Positions 9,931 through 20,197 are shown, counted from the stretch's first letter. The stretch is 64,000 nucleotides of DNA from Nakazawaea peltata (GCA_001599355.1 BCGQ01000007.1:66620-130619); one strand, 5' to 3'. The notes: generated by a model from the sequence alone, not told the origin. Program-made: numbers and translations.

Positions 9931-12909
9931 TTAACCCCTCTTGTTCTTTATATAAATAAAATGACGAATCTTATCAGAAATCGAATAAGCAATATGAGCC
10001 CAAACTCCTTCGACTCCCAAATAATCACTCTCCTTGATAAGATCATCACCAGGTTTTGCGATTATGGTTTCTCCTTCGAGAATTACCGGGTGGTCTACGG
10101 GATCAAGTCCGAGTCCTGCCGAACGAGCATCTCGAAGCCCAGAAATCAGCAGGATCAGCTCGTCTTTGATGATTTTAAGCACCATCTCATGGATCATTTG
10201 CTCTGTAGTGTTATTATAAGCGATATGAACAAGAGTATCAGGCAAGTTTTCAATTTCCACATCTGGAGGGATCCTTGTGATGATACGTTTTGGGTCAATC
10301 TTATTCTGTCCTGCCTCGATAATAAGCAGCTTGATAAACTCAGGTTTATCAGTCGAGTACTTGATTAAATGCTCGAATAACTCAGAGTCATTCAAAGAAA
10401 GAGTGAAAACAATTGCATACTGGGGATCTTGCAAATCATTGATAATCAAATCCAAAGCTTTCTTGTTCTCTCCAATTTTAGAGTACAAAAATACCAATTC
10501 TTTGGTAAGACCTTGACCTGAACAAGTTGAGATGGCTCTTTCAATGTCGTAGTTCCTATATTTTTGCAAGAAATGAAGCAATGAAGAAGGATCGTATTTG
10601 CAGAGCAATGTAACCATTTCATCCTCATATTTAACCGAAATAAAGCCCGGTGTCTTGAAAAGATTCCTCAAATAAAGGAAACTCACCACCCCGAGCTCTT
10701 CAGCCTGCTTTCCCATCAACTCAATCACCTCACTAGGTACTATTTCATGTCTATTTTCTACTAAAATACTTATTCTACTCGATAATCTCTCAGACACTTG
10801 CTCAATTGGCAAATATTTGAGCTCATCAACGTTCATATCAATAATAACAGCCTCAGGAATCCTCTCAAAGAACTCTCTCAATAAATGATGATCAGATATG
10901 AACTTCAAAACACCAACACTCTCAAGTTTATAAAGTTGATCAGCTGCTTCAGTAAACAGTGACATATCGATACACATATCTACATAAGTCTCCCGTAAAC
11001 TGGACACAAAAGATGCACTGTATCCGTCTTTATCACCTTCGTCATAATCCTCCAACATTTCTGCGATTTTAGCCCGAATTTCATCGATTTCATACCAATC
11101 GTTGATCAAAACTTTCATCAACTCCACCAGTATCATATCTTTCTTATTGAGATAGTACGTTATAAGGTCGGTATATATAGATTTATGGAGCTGAGTCTCG
11201 GTACCTCGCACAAGGTCGATTATGAGCAGATATTGGTCGTTCTGAGCGAACTTAGGCACCCATTGGTTCAAAATAGCAGCTCTAGCAGAATTATCACACT
11301 TCTTATCAGCAACAAGAGTCTCCAAAAAGGTCTCTGCTGCTGTCCAATTTCCCAGTTCTGTCTCATGTTGCAAGTACGGCTCGCCAATAGAAAGATACCG
11401 GTCAGTGAATGCCATAAATGACTCACCTATCTGCCATGCCTCTACATATTCACCTCTTTCAAGACACCATTTGACTCTATCAGCTACAGAGAACTCTTCT
11501 ACAGTGATTACTTCATTTCCTCCGATCAAAAACCACCTTCTACTATCGATTTTCAACAAATGGAAATCGTTTAACCCTAATGATGAGAAACTCTTCGACT
11601 CGACTTCGTCAACAGATAAGTCCTCATAAGTTGATTTACTGATGATTTTCAACTCTGGAGTCTGCTTATGTTGATAGTTGAGAATCATCAACTCGTTAGC
11701 TCCCATACTCGATAAACCTGCTATCAAAGTATCGGTACCCAACTCAACATGACGGTCGATATGGATTCTTTTCTCGTTCGTAGCGGCGAATTTCGCAGAA
11801 AGAATGGATCTAGTATCGATTTCAGAGCTTTCTACAGAGATAGACCAAATATGGTTGGCCCAGCCAATTACTAAAGATGATTTGTCAGGCGATATTTCAT
11901 AACTTGGCCAGTACAAATCGGGTCTTGGGAAATTCTTTGGGAGTTTTACTTGGTAAAGTTCGGTTCTGGTGCTCAATTGATAGAAATTTATACCAATATC
12001 ACTCAACCAAACAAGTAAATCACCTCCCATAAGACATAATGACAAAATTACTCCTTCAGAACCTCCATTTCCACCGTTACTTTCTGCCAAAACTGTATCG
12101 ACTCGTTGTCCAAGCCAGTTTTTAGCAGAATGGATAACTTTTCCACTAGTACCACCGGTTATAAAACTTTTAGATGTCGAATAAGCATCATCTAGCACTA
12201 CAGAATGTATAGGACGTTTCAAGTCGTAAGCTATTATATCGTCTTGGTCTTTGATAGAGCCAACTACAACAGTTCCGTCCATGGAACCGGTTGCCAAGTA
12301 GTCCCCGTCACAGAAAATCGATAGCACCGAGGCTCTATGGGCTCTAAAGGTCCTCAATGGGGTAAATTTATCTCCCAGAGACATCAAATGGACGAACCCT
12401 GAGTGAGTCCCAAATATTACTAGTTGTTTATAGCAGTAACAAGCGGAAATGGCATCTTTAGTGCGGAGTGATACTGGAAGAGAGGTGAAACGGGAGTATT
12501 TGAAACGGGGAGGTTCATCTTCAGCAATAGAATCTTCATCGGAAGACTCAGAATCACTATCTTCACCGCCACTACTATCATTTTCCCCGGCCTCATTCTC
12601 ATCACTACTATCATCTTCAGTTTCTTTACTCATTTGACTAGACTCATTCTGGTTCAAATCCAGTGATATCACTCCACTAAGCAGTTCATTATCATCTATG
12701 TCCCCACTTTCACTTTTATTATCTTGATTTGCCCCCTCTTTATCCCCTTGAAGTTGCTCAATGGTCCCTTGTTTGTGGTCTTGCTCTTGGTCTTGCTCTT
12801 GGTCGTGCCCTTGGTTTTGCCCTTTCTTGTCTATTTCAGAGCCAATATCCAGCTCAATTCTCGAGTCTGAGGTACTCCCACTCACATTTTCAGCAATATC
12901 TTCACTCAT
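9931..12909 (-). CDS. VPS41: HOPS complex subunit Vps41
   Basis: Vps41 is a membrane-tethering subunit of the HOPS complex at the vacuole/lysosome and AP-3 vesicles. The protein has 992 residues, essentially the S. cerevisiae length. A long acidic N-terminal tail (residues 1-135, with DQEQDQEQDH) precedes a beta-propeller (about 140-480; FGTHSGFVHLMSLG, FRAHRASVLSIFCDGDYLA, GSMDGTVVVGS) that contacts membrane or Ypt7. A helical clathrin-heavy-chain-repeat region follows (about 550-900). I see no Cys-rich RING at the C-terminus, which ends IRHFIYIKNKRG. The ATG start lies just upstream of the acidic tail, and TFB5 diverges 350 bp away. Confidence 0.95.
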   Translation of the reverse strand: MSEDIAENVSGSTSDSRIELDIGSEIDKKGQNQGHDQEQDQEQDHKQGTIEQLQGDKEGANQDNKSESGDIDDNELLSGVISLDLNQNESSQMSKETEDDSSDENEAGENDSSGGEDSDSESSDEDSIAEDEPPRFKYSRFTSLPVSLRTKDAISACYCYKQLVIFGTHSGFVHLMSLGDKFTPLRTFRAHRASVLSIFCDGDYLATGSMDGTVVVGSIKDQDDIIAYDLKRPIHSVVLDDAYSTSKSFITGGTSGKVIHSAKNWLGQRVDTVLAESNGGNGGSEGVILSLCLMGGDLLVWLSDIGINFYQLSTRTELYQVKLPKNFPRPDLYWPSYEISPDKSSLVIGWANHIWSISVESSEIDTRSILSAKFAATNEKRIHIDRHVELGTDTLIAGLSSMGANELMILNYQHKQTPELKIISKSTYEDLSVDEVESKSFSSLGLNDFHLLKIDSRRWFLIGGNEVITVEEFSVADRVKWCLERGEYVEAWQIGESFMAFTDRYLSIGEPYLQHETELGNWTAAETFLETLVADKKCDNSARAAILNQWVPKFAQNDQYLLIIDLVRGTETQLHKSIYTDLITYYLNKKDMILVELMKVLINDWYEIDEIRAKIAEMLEDYDEGDKDGYSASFVSSLRETYVDMCIDMSLFTEAADQLYKLESVGVLKFISDHHLLREFFERIPEAVIIDMNVDELKYLPIEQVSERLSSRISILVENRHEIVPSEVIELMGKQAEELGVVSFLYLRNLFKTPGFISVKYEDEMVTLLCKYDPSSLLHFLQKYRNYDIERAISTCSGQGLTKELVFLYSKIGENKKALDLIINDLQDPQYAIVFTLSLNDSELFEHLIKYSTDKPEFIKLLIIEAGQNKIDPKRIITRIPPDVEIENLPDTLVHIAYNNTTEQMIHEMVLKIIKDELILLISGLRDARSAGLGLDPVDHPVILEGETIIAKPGDDLIKESDYLGVEGVWAHIAYSISDKIRHFIYIKNKRG

Positions 12910-13259
12910 GATGATTACTGAGTGATCAAAATGAAAGAATCCGTCTTAATTCGTCTACTAATCACTCCAATCAACCGAGTCTCCATCCAAATCTCAGGTT
13001 CCATCGAGGAAACAAACATTAAAGAGCAAAGTATCAAAATAATTTAAGAATTTGCCCTGAGTCTTCTCACTGAAAGAAAATCATAAAAAGCAAGAGCAGA
13101 TTTGACTCCGATCAAAAATTTGGCTCTACTCTGACTCTACATTTGACTCTGTTCGATTCAAGTTCAAATATTCCACACTACATTTGACTCTGCTAATTGA
13201 CTCCGATAGACTACTTTTTGACTCTATAACTTCATATACAAATTAATTCGTCAATCACA
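12910..13259. other. Divergent promoter region VPS41 / TFB5
   Basis: About 350 bp shared upstream region, AT-rich, with repeated TTTGACTCTG-like words between 13100 and 13225 (GACTC occurs about seven times). GACTC resembles half of a Gcn4 site, but no full TGACTCA is evident. No gene is seen. Confidence 0.45.
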
Positions 13260-13533
13260 ATGCCAACACTGTTAAGAGGAACTATGATCAAATGGTATGT
13301 CAACTTACACTCCATCACTTACTGACTTCCTCACCCATACTAACATCCCCAGCGACCCTTCAATCAAACTGTTGATAGTACGAATCGATTCCCAATCCCA
13401 CGACATAATAATCGAAGACCTCGATGATACTCATTTACTCATAGATCTGACCAAAGTCACCTACGTCAAAGAAGAGTTAAACAGACTTCTTTCGCAAAAT
13501 ATTTACAATCCTTTAGAAGAGGATCTGAATTGA
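13260..13533 (+). CDS. TFB5: TFIIH subunit Tfb5 (spliced, two exons)
   Basis: Tfb5 (human p8/TTDA) stabilises the TFIIH subunit Tfb2 and supports nucleotide excision repair. Exon 1 is 13260-13294 and exon 2 is 13353-13533; joining gives 71 residues plus stop, against 72 in S. cerevisiae. The joined codon TG|C makes the conserved Cys of the KCDPSIKA motif. Exon 2 continues with LDDTHLLID, then LNRLLSQNIYNPLEED, the family's most conserved stretch. The intron has GTATGT, TACTAAC and CAG signals. CTG at 13369-13371 aligns with Ala of IKALI in the yeast homologue. The downstream frame alone (from 13297) would give a wrong N-terminus. It diverges from VPS41. Confidence 0.95.
13295..13352 (+). other. 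TFB5: Spliceosomal intron of TFB5 (58 nt)
   Basis: The donor GTATGT starts at 13295, the branch point TACTAAC is at 13338-13344 and the acceptor is CCCCAG ending at 13352. Only 8 nt separate the branch-point heptamer from the exon. Splicing restores the conserved KCDPSIKA motif across the junction. Confidence 0.93.
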
Positions 13534-13648
13534 ACACTGCATTGCCATCACTACATCATCACACCATGGCTACACCACTACCCCAGCCTACCCTACAGTC
13601 TACCCCACCACTACATTGTATACTAAATGTCACTACTCGACCAAGTCA

Positions 13649-16024
13649 CTATTTATTCAAATAATAAAATAACGTATCTCCATCAATTAGCACCTCCTTA
13701 TCGATTTTTTCCTTAAGCTCGTCATAAAACTCATCATATTTAATGATAATGTGCTCCTTGATCCCATTGACCAACGAGTAGACGATCTCCAAATCATCGT
13801 TGATGAAAAGCTCGATTTGAGACTGGTATTTCCTCAAATCCTGAGCGATCGAGTTCTTGAACAGTTCCATTTTTTGCTGAATCTCTTCAACAGGTGTCGA
13901 CTCAGTGATCCCAGACGTGATAGGCGAAAGAATATTGCTGGCACACTCATCGATATACAAATGAATGATATTTCTCAACTCCAATTGTAACTCGTATTTA
14001 CCGTCAATGACGTTATTCACGTACCGAGGCACCGAATCAACGATTTTACGGAAGAATGAAGTCTGTTGACGTTGGTTCATCGTAGCCTCCTTCTTATTAA
14101 TGAATCCAAATATCAAATTCTGTAATCCCGAGAGATCCAAGTTGGTTTCTTTACCTACCGATGAGATGTCAAAACTATTCTCGACTGTTCTAGTCAAATA
14201 GATGAAATTCTTGATCAAATACAACTTCAAATCGTTCAAATTCGAGTATTCTCTGATATTGTTCCTCTCAAAGTTCTCTTTGATCGAAAGAATCAACAAA
14301 TGGATGATCGAGTTGGCCAAGTTCGAGAACACTTCGTTGTTCACAAGGAGATAAATCTTGTTCAACAATTTCAACAGTTTCACAATTGGAGGATAATAAT
14401 TCTGCATGATCTGTGCTTGTTCTAATTCATCAATAGTATTGTCATCGATCATGGTCCCGACTGTAGTGGAAATCAAACTCACAGCATCACTGTTATCGTC
14501 ATCCACCATATTGGAAGTAATGGAAGCCACATCTGTCGATGAGGACATCTTGGGTCTCAATCTACGATGTCCAATAGCAAGTTCAGTACCATTGGGTTTA
14601 TAATTGATGATATTCTTGTCGATATAAACGTGAATACGTGTGATCAATTTCTGTTGAGAATCCTCTAAAATCGGCTCAAATAATTCCTTGAATGACAACT
14701 CATTATACTTCGAAACAGCCACTTGAGAGCTAATAATCGTCGTAGAATCAGGCCCAACACTACTATAATCATCGGTCTCCTCCTCCATCTCGTCATATTT
14801 CTGTAATAAGATGATCAACTCACAAATTCGATCGATATTTGTCTCTCTTAATATCCTGTTCTTACTAAGCTGATAGAAAGGATTCAAAATCTCCAACAAC
14901 CACTGAATTACCCTCTCATAATTCAACTGATTATCATCATTCGGCGTATAAAACACCAGCTTGAATAACTTGAATTCTTTATTACAAATATTGGTGAAGA
15001 ATTGGATCTGATCTTGCACATATTGAACAAGAGGTTTCCCACTCCCATTATAATTACTGATATGATCATGTACCATATTGGACAAAAAAGGTTTTCTGAT
15101 CTTGAAGTAAGTACCATAACAGTCCTTCAAAAGACCAAGATACTCGGAATCCCCCCTCAGACGTGAATAAATATCCATTAATAAACCCTTGAAATTACTA
15201 CAATCATTTTCAAATTTATTGTACACCAAAGCATCCAAAGTGACCGAACTCAAATGGGTACTATGCAAATCACTAGAAATCTCCTTGAACGCATTAACTA
15301 CATGATTCCGGATCAACGTCAAGGATCTCACCATACATTGTTTGAACTTGATCTGATAGATCTCAATCTCTTTGTAATCTTTATGAGCAGGGTCCATAAC
15401 AAAGGCCAAGCAGTTGTCTAACTTGGTCAAACATTCCTCAAACGATCGGCTAAAGATATTAAGGTTGACAGAATTGAGATATGACACAATATCGTCCAAC
15501 TGTAAGAAGATCTGAAGCTCAGAATTCAAATCAGAAGACAACTGCTCGTATCTCTCAATTTGGGAGATCAATTGGTTCGATTTGCTCTGGAATTCGTGTG
15601 TTTGTAACGATACCAGCTCATTAGTAGCCAGCAATGTGTCCAAGATCTGCTGGATCTTATTCGAATCCTCAATAAATACCTTATGCTGTTGTAATACATG
15701 CTGGATCCTGTCCTTCTGTTCATAAATCGATCTATTGCCTATCAAATCGTTCAATTGTTCGTCCTCATCGAAACCAATCACACTATCCACTTCGAATTGA
15801 CCTATGAATCGACTCCAAAGCTCCACTTGCTCGTCTTTGGTCAATGGGTACCCATCTTTACATTCGAATTTTGGGTCCTCTTCACTGCCCAAGGACACCA
15901 ATTTGACCATTTCTTCAAGTCGAGAGTCGTCTTCAAGTAAAGGAACTTTGGACGCCACACTCTTCACGGTCGAGTTACGACGTCCATGCCGTCCATTTGT
16001 AATTGTACTAGCACGTCTTCTCAT
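13649..16024 (-). CDS. COG3: Conserved oligomeric Golgi complex subunit 3 (Sec34)
   Basis: Cog3/Sec34 is a lobe-A subunit of the COG tether for retrograde vesicles at the Golgi. The protein has 791 residues (yeast about 801). The Sec34 region lies near residues 100-255: a coiled coil (QTHEFQSKSNQLISQIERYE) is followed by LDDIVSYLNS, then SFEECLTKLDNCLAFV and YQIKFKQCMVRSLTLI, the family signature. The rest is the helical-rod type of C-terminus, with a Ser/Asp-rich insert near residues 500-530. The basic N-terminus (MRRRASTITNGRHGRR) may contain PKA-type sites (RRAS). The ATG start at 16024 fits. Confidence 0.92.
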   Translation of the reverse strand: MRRRASTITNGRHGRRNSTVKSVASKVPLLEDDSRLEEMVKLVSLGSEEDPKFECKDGYPLTKDEQVELWSRFIGQFEVDSVIGFDEDEQLNDLIGNRSIYEQKDRIQHVLQQHKVFIEDSNKIQQILDTLLATNELVSLQTHEFQSKSNQLISQIERYEQLSSDLNSELQIFLQLDDIVSYLNSVNLNIFSRSFEECLTKLDNCLAFVMDPAHKDYKEIEIYQIKFKQCMVRSLTLIRNHVVNAFKEISSDLHSTHLSSVTLDALVYNKFENDCSNFKGLLMDIYSRLRGDSEYLGLLKDCYGTYFKIRKPFLSNMVHDHISNYNGSGKPLVQYVQDQIQFFTNICNKEFKLFKLVFYTPNDDNQLNYERVIQWLLEILNPFYQLSKNRILRETNIDRICELIILLQKYDEMEEETDDYSSVGPDSTTIISSQVAVSKYNELSFKELFEPILEDSQQKLITRIHVYIDKNIINYKPNGTELAIGHRRLRPKMSSSTDVASITSNMVDDDNSDAVSLISTTVGTMIDDNTIDELEQAQIMQNYYPPIVKLLKLLNKIYLLVNNEVFSNLANSIIHLLILSIKENFERNNIREYSNLNDLKLYLIKNFIYLTRTVENSFDISSVGKETNLDLSGLQNLIFGFINKKEATMNQRQQTSFFRKIVDSVPRYVNNVIDGKYELQLELRNIIHLYIDECASNILSPITSGITESTPVEEIQQKMELFKNSIAQDLRKYQSQIELFINDDLEIVYSLVNGIKEHIIIKYDEFYDELKEKIDKEVLIDGDTLFYYLNK

Positions 16025-16215
16025 GCTGTTTGGGGGTAGTTGCCTATCGGCGGTTAAATCTCGACGGCTTTTTGAAACGTCACTAAAAATAAGTGGAGCA
16101 AATTACGAAAATATACACCACCATTTACAATAGAACAACAGCAAATTACGAATATCTACAATCAATCTACCCGAGCAAAATACTAATATTATATATACTT
16201 AGCAAATTACGAATA

Positions 16216-17343
16216 TCATCTTCTCTTGTAAATGCAGGGTTTTAAAAGCCATTGACTCTCATTGGCCTTGTTCCTCTTAGATTCAAACTCTTCCCTGTTG
16301 GATTGTTCCAATTTCAGCAAATTCTCATGTCTTTTCAACTTATTTACCCTTTCCTCCATAATATCTTGAGCTGGCTTGAAAAATTCAAATCTGGTGAACA
16401 TCTTATTCGAATCATCGGTGGTTTTATGGAAGAAACCTAACAATTTCAAAGTCTTGACGAACTCCTCTCCATTTTTATCGGCAAAACGAGACTTAATTTC
16501 ACTTATCCAAAGCTCTCCACGAGGAATTAACAATCTATGCAGTTCTTTAATAAAATCCAAGAAATTAGTACCCATCAACAGAAGACAGAACACCACCACT
16601 GAACATGATTCATCTTCAAGCGGCACATTACGGATATCTGCTACTGTAATACGGTTATTCAGCTTTTTCAAATCGAAACTGTGCACAATAATGTCTTTTT
16701 TCTGTTTTTTAGGCATACTCTTAACATACAGAGCAACATCTTTACTTAACTGCAGCTCTCCACATCCCATATCAGCAATAACAACTTGTCTGGTCTTTTT
16801 CAAACCTGGCAAACCACCTGGAGCGTTGATTTGCTTTACCGATCTCTGCTTGATTTGGTTAACAAAAACATCAACTGGATTTTCAGGCCACGATTGAACT
16901 TGACTCTTGAATCCTTCATGATAAACATCAAATAACGAAGGTTGCTCCTTAATCAACAGAAGCAGCTCCTCAGATGTGATCGTATAAAGCTTCTCATTGA
17001 TATATCTGAATCTTGAGCCCGACAACTTAGCTAACATCTTCTCTTGCAATGGAGTCAATTTTTGTCTCTTTGGTTCCAGTACTTCAGACTTCTCAACTTG
17101 GTCATTTTCAGGAACTTCAGACTCTACTTCCTCATTCTTTCTCTTTCTAGACTCGTTTTGACCCTTATTACTCTTCTTAACCTTCTTTTTCTCATCCCTC
17201 TTGACATCCTTCTTGCCATCCTTCAGCGGCTCAGCGGTTTTATTCTTAGGTTTAGAAGCCTTTTTCAGCTTCTTCCCATCCAAACCACCGAGCTGGATTT
17301 TCTTATTATCCAATCCCCAGCCTTCTACTTCAAATAATGCCAT
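16216..17343 (-). CDS. RRP8: 25S rRNA N1-methyladenosine methyltransferase Rrp8
   Basis: Rrp8 is a nucleolar SAM-dependent enzyme that makes the m1A of helix 25.1 in 25S rRNA. The protein has 375 residues (yeast about 392). The N-terminus MALFEVEGW is a family hallmark, followed by a Lys/Glu-rich nucleolar tail to about residue 90. The conserved LSGSRFRYINEKLYT lies near 105-120, SAM motif I is VIADMGCGE, the acidic motif is PLEDESCSVVVFCL, then MGTNF and ELWISEIKSRF. CTG at 16579-16581 sits in FCLxLMGTN, where homologues have Ala or Ser. An RRPE-like TGAAATTTTTT lies upstream (17448-17458), matching ribosome-biogenesis regulation. Confidence 0.95.
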   Translation of the reverse strand: MALFEVEGWGLDNKKIQLGGLDGKKLKKASKPKNKTAEPLKDGKKDVKRDEKKKVKKSNKGQNESRKRKNEEVESEVPENDQVEKSEVLEPKRQKLTPLQEKMLAKLSGSRFRYINEKLYTITSEELLLLIKEQPSLFDVYHEGFKSQVQSWPENPVDVFVNQIKQRSVKQINAPGGLPGLKKTRQVVIADMGCGELQLSKDVALYVKSMPKKQKKDIIVHSFDLKKLNNRITVADIRNVPLEDESCSVVVFCLLLMGTNFLDFIKELHRLLIPRGELWISEIKSRFADKNGEEFVKTLKLLGFFHKTTDDSNKMFTRFEFFKPAQDIMEERVNKLKRHENLLKLEQSNREEFESKRNKANESQWLLKPCIYKRR

Positions 17344-17603
17344 TTTTCACTGCAATAACCTTCAAAAACCTCTACCGGCACCTTCTAGTCACTTTCTAAC
17401 TCCCTTCCGATGCTCTTCTGCTCTTCCCATAGATAAAATTTTTATAGTGAAATTTTTTAAATTACCCAAACAGGAATAATAAATTTTACTATATATGGAA
17501 ATCGACATCGACTATAAATACCCCTGAAAAAGTTCAATTAGAACCTTTAAAGGGGCTAATTATCTACACTAAAGGTGTTAAAGGAGTCTGATTATGCTAA
17601 TTA

Positions 17604-19100
17604 TTAAATATTTGTATACACCCAGATATGGCCCTCCTGATTCCAGTTGGATGTGTTTTTGTAATGGTGGCTTTGTGGAATACGTGACTTAATAAACCAT
17701 TCCACTAGCCCATGCAGTAGTTGTAGATCGAGCCCCTTTGCGATTCCATCATGTTTCAGGGCAAAACTATCTATATATTTGGCAAGACCAAATTGAATTA
17801 TCTTGTGATTTTTCGATTTCATGATGCGAATTAATGTGCGATAAAGATCTGTAGTGAAAAGAATGAGATTGTGAGTCTTGCAATGAAGATTAGTAGTGCT
17901 CTTGATCAATTTGGGCACGGTCAATGAATGTCTAATTTCATGAAAGAGTTTGACATGGGTCATATTGCGATGATTTTGGAGGTATTCTGAGAGTGCTGGT
18001 CGGAGATAATCAAATGCCAGCTGCAATTTGAATTTACGTTCTCCGAGAGTCACACAGTACTTGATGAATTCCAATTGAAGTTTCTGGAAGGTCATTGTGG
18101 TAGCTGGAGCAAGTTCTTCTTCGTTATCTTCGGTGTCTGAGATGACGATGATTTCGATTTCTTGTTTGAGATCAGCACTTTTGATTTTCTTCTTACCTTT
18201 GGCAGATACATTGCGAGGGGGGAGGACAGTGGAAGGAGGGGATCCGGGGAGGGATTTCAGGTTAGTGGCGAATTCAGTGTCCAGGCCCGCCGTCAAATCA
18301 GTACTTGATTCAGTACCCAGGTCGGTTCCCAGCCCAGAAGCTTTCCCAGAGCCTTGCCTACCACCTGATTCAACACCTAACTCAATTCCTCTACTTCTAT
18401 CTTTCCTTGTGCTTTCACCGTTATTTCTTAATCTCCCCACTTTCCCTGAACCACCAACAGCCGTCACCAGTAACTCCCTCAGCTCCAACAGTCTCACCCT
18501 CAATTCTTCAAGCTCAACATCCCCCTCAATCGCAATCGAAGTGTCAAATTTCCACGGCTCATTCAATGTCTCATCCTCAAAATCAATCAACTTTCTCCAA
18601 CATTGAAGAGGGATATCAATTTGGGATTCAGGTCCCAAAATCTCATACTCAACCACATGAAGTTCCCTCAAATCCCTATACAACTTCAAATAACCTTCAA
18701 ATCTGACAAAAGAACCTCTGAACAGGTCGAATCCGCCCAGCGGAATCGGCTTCAATTTGCATGTTAAAGCCCTCTGACAAGACCCGTCATCAACGAACAA
18801 TAACATGAATTCTTGACCTGTGAACTCCCCAAGACATCGTCCATAAACCTGAATTCTCTGAATTGGATGGTTCCCAAACAAAAACAAGTCCTTATATACC
18901 CCATTCTGCTCCAAATATTGCTCTTCAAACTTCTTCAACTTATAAACAGCGCGTATCAAAAGTGGACAGCCCCCTTCATACTGCATTGACCTAGCAGTAT
19001 GGAACAAATTGGGTCTATAAAACTCGACACCCAGCCTGCTAAAGACTACATTACCATCACCGGGCCTCATCCGTTTCCTGCTTCGCATCTTTCCCTCCAT
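17604..19100 (-). CDS. STN1: Telomere-capping protein Stn1 (CST complex)
   Basis: Stn1 is the RPA2-like subunit of the Cdc13-Stn1-Ten1 (CST) complex that caps telomeres and regulates polymerase alpha. The protein has 498 residues (yeast about 494). The N-terminal OB fold spans about residues 25-190 and contains FYRPNLFHTARSM, HPIQRIQVYGRCLGEFTG, FLLFVDDGSC-like sequence and LRELHVVEYEIL. A low-complexity linker (about 215-300, Gly/Ser/Thr-rich) leads to a C-terminal part expected to be winged-helix (TFQKLQLEFIKYCVTLGERKF). Conservation of Stn1 is weak in yeasts, so assignment rests on the OB-fold pattern and architecture. The start is ATG at 19100; HIU hydrolase diverges on the other side. 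Confidence 0.85.
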   Translation of the reverse strand: MEGKMRSRKRMRPGDGNVVFSRLGVEFYRPNLFHTARSMQYEGGCPLLIRAVYKLKKFEEQYLEQNGVYKDLFLFGNHPIQRIQVYGRCLGEFTGQEFMLLFVDDGSCQRALTCKLKPIPLGGFDLFRGSFVRFEGYLKLYRDLRELHVVEYEILGPESQIDIPLQCWRKLIDFEDETLNEPWKFDTSIAIEGDVELEELRVRLLELRELLVTAVGGSGKVGRLRNNGESTRKDRSRGIELGVESGGRQGSGKASGLGTDLGTESSTDLTAGLDTEFATNLKSLPGSPPSTVLPPRNVSAKGKKKIKSADLKQEIEIIVISDTEDNEEELAPATTMTFQKLQLEFIKYCVTLGERKFKLQLAFDYLRPALSEYLQNHRNMTHVKLFHEIRHSLTVPKLIKSTTNLHCKTHNLILFTTDLYRTLIRIMKSKNHKIIQFGLAKYIDSFALKHDGIAKGLDLQLLHGLVEWFIKSRIPQSHHYKNTSNWNQEGHIWVYTNI

Positions 19101-19284
19101 CTACCAGCCCTTATCCCAGCCCTCAGCCAGCCCTTCATCCCTCTCATCTGCCCCTCCTTCTGCCCTCCCATCTTCCCTGAGCAATATATCAAAACCCCAT
19201 CGGATATATCCGAACTTTTTCACCTTTTCCCTCCCATACTTAAGCGAGCATTTAAGCTCATACTTAAGCAATCTGCTAACAACT

Positions 19285-19290
19285 GATAAG
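19285..19290 (+). promoter_or_regulatory. GATAAG motif before HIU hydrolase
   Basis: A GATAAG lies 15 bp before the ATG of the hydrolase, and a second on the opposite strand (CTTATC) at 19110-19115. GATA factors (Gln3/Gat1 type) bind such sites for nitrogen regulation. Two sites are weak evidence alone; they gain weight from the denser clusters before uricase and the permease. Confidence 0.4.
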
Positions 19291-19305
19291 AACAAGCTGT
19301 GGAAA

Positions 19306-19743
19306 ATGGACAGAAGCCCTGTAACTTGCCACATTTTGGATACCACGTTAGGTAAGCCGGCCGCAGATGTCAAATGTGCCATCTATTACTTCCCAAATTA
19401 TTCTCTGACCAACCAAGGCGCCGATGAGGTCAGATTTGCTTTACTGACCACTAACCAAGATGGAAGAGTGGTCAAATGGGTGGTCGATCCTGCACTTCCA
19501 GGGACTCTGGCGGGTGCTCAGATTGGAATTCGTGAGAATGGTGATTGGGATTTGATCCCAGGTGTATACAAGATCAGATTTCTTACTTCGAAGTACTTTG
19601 CTTCTCTTAGTGGAAGTGCTGAGTCCAAGAGGACTTTCTTCCCTCATGTTGATATCATATTTCAGGTTGAGGATGCTAAGCAACATTATCATGTTCCGCT
19701 TCTTTTGTCTAATTATAGTTATTCTACGTATAGGGGGAGTTAG
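19306..19743 (+). CDS. 5-hydroxyisourate hydrolase (transthyretin-like)
   Basis: This enzyme hydrolyses 5-hydroxyisourate, the product of uricase, to OHCU in the urate-to-allantoin pathway. The protein has 145 residues. Family motifs: the N-terminal PVTCHILDTTLGKPAADV carries the catalytic His in CHILD; FPHVDIIFQ and HYHVPLLLSNYSYSTYRGS carry the second His and the diagnostic C-terminal Tyr-Arg-Gly-Ser. The usual R of the active site is likely in the TNQDGRV segment. No PTS1 is present at the C-terminus (it ends RGS) and I see no clear N-terminal PTS2. S. cerevisiae lacks this gene. Uricase lies 4 kb away, so two consecutive steps are encoded close together. Confidence 0.95.
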   Translation: MDRSPVTCHILDTTLGKPAADVKCAIYYFPNYSLTNQGADEVRFALLTTNQDGRVVKWVVDPALPGTLAGAQIGIRENGDWDLIPGVYKIRFLTSKYFASLSGSAESKRTFFPHVDIIFQVEDAKQHYHVPLLLSNYSYSTYRGS

Positions 19744-20197
19744 GCCGAGTGCCCGCATCTGGTGCCCGGCAACTCAGTGCAACCTTCCCCCAACTGGATC
19801 TCTACTGAAATTACTTTATTTTTAATATATTTCATAGCTTTAAGTGTAATTATGTTAGTTACGTAGCCAATGAGCCGATTGAGACAATCTCAGCTCCACC
19901 TACATCTACAGTCCAACAGTCACCTCCACAGTAATCCACAGCCCTTTCAGTTACCACCTCTATCTTCTTTCCCTCTGTGCTGAAATCTTGTGGTTTTCAA
20001 CTGAAGCACTAAAGTCTTGGGGTAGTTCTGGATCCTGGAGCCCTGGAGTTCTGAAATCCCAAAGTCTTGGGTCCTGAAATCCCAAAGTCTTGTGTCCTGA
20101 AATCTCAAAGTCTTCGGGTCCTGAAATCCTCAAGTCTGCTGCCCCACAGTCCTACAATCCACCACTACTACCTACAATTTCCCGAAAATGCATTTAT
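19744..20197. other. Convergent 3' region with tandem repeat
   Basis: About 450 bp between two convergent genes. It holds a degenerate 23-bp tandem repeat (listed separately) and no recognisable gene. Confidence 0.55.
20051..20137. repeat. 23-bp degenerate tandem repeat, about four copies
   Basis: Units begin with CTGAAATCCCAAAGTCTTG at 20051 and 20074, a diverged 24-bp copy starts at 20097, and a partial copy starts at 20121. More degenerate relatives (AAAGTCTTGG) occur from about 20011. It lies in the 3' flank between convergent genes. Confidence 0.85.
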
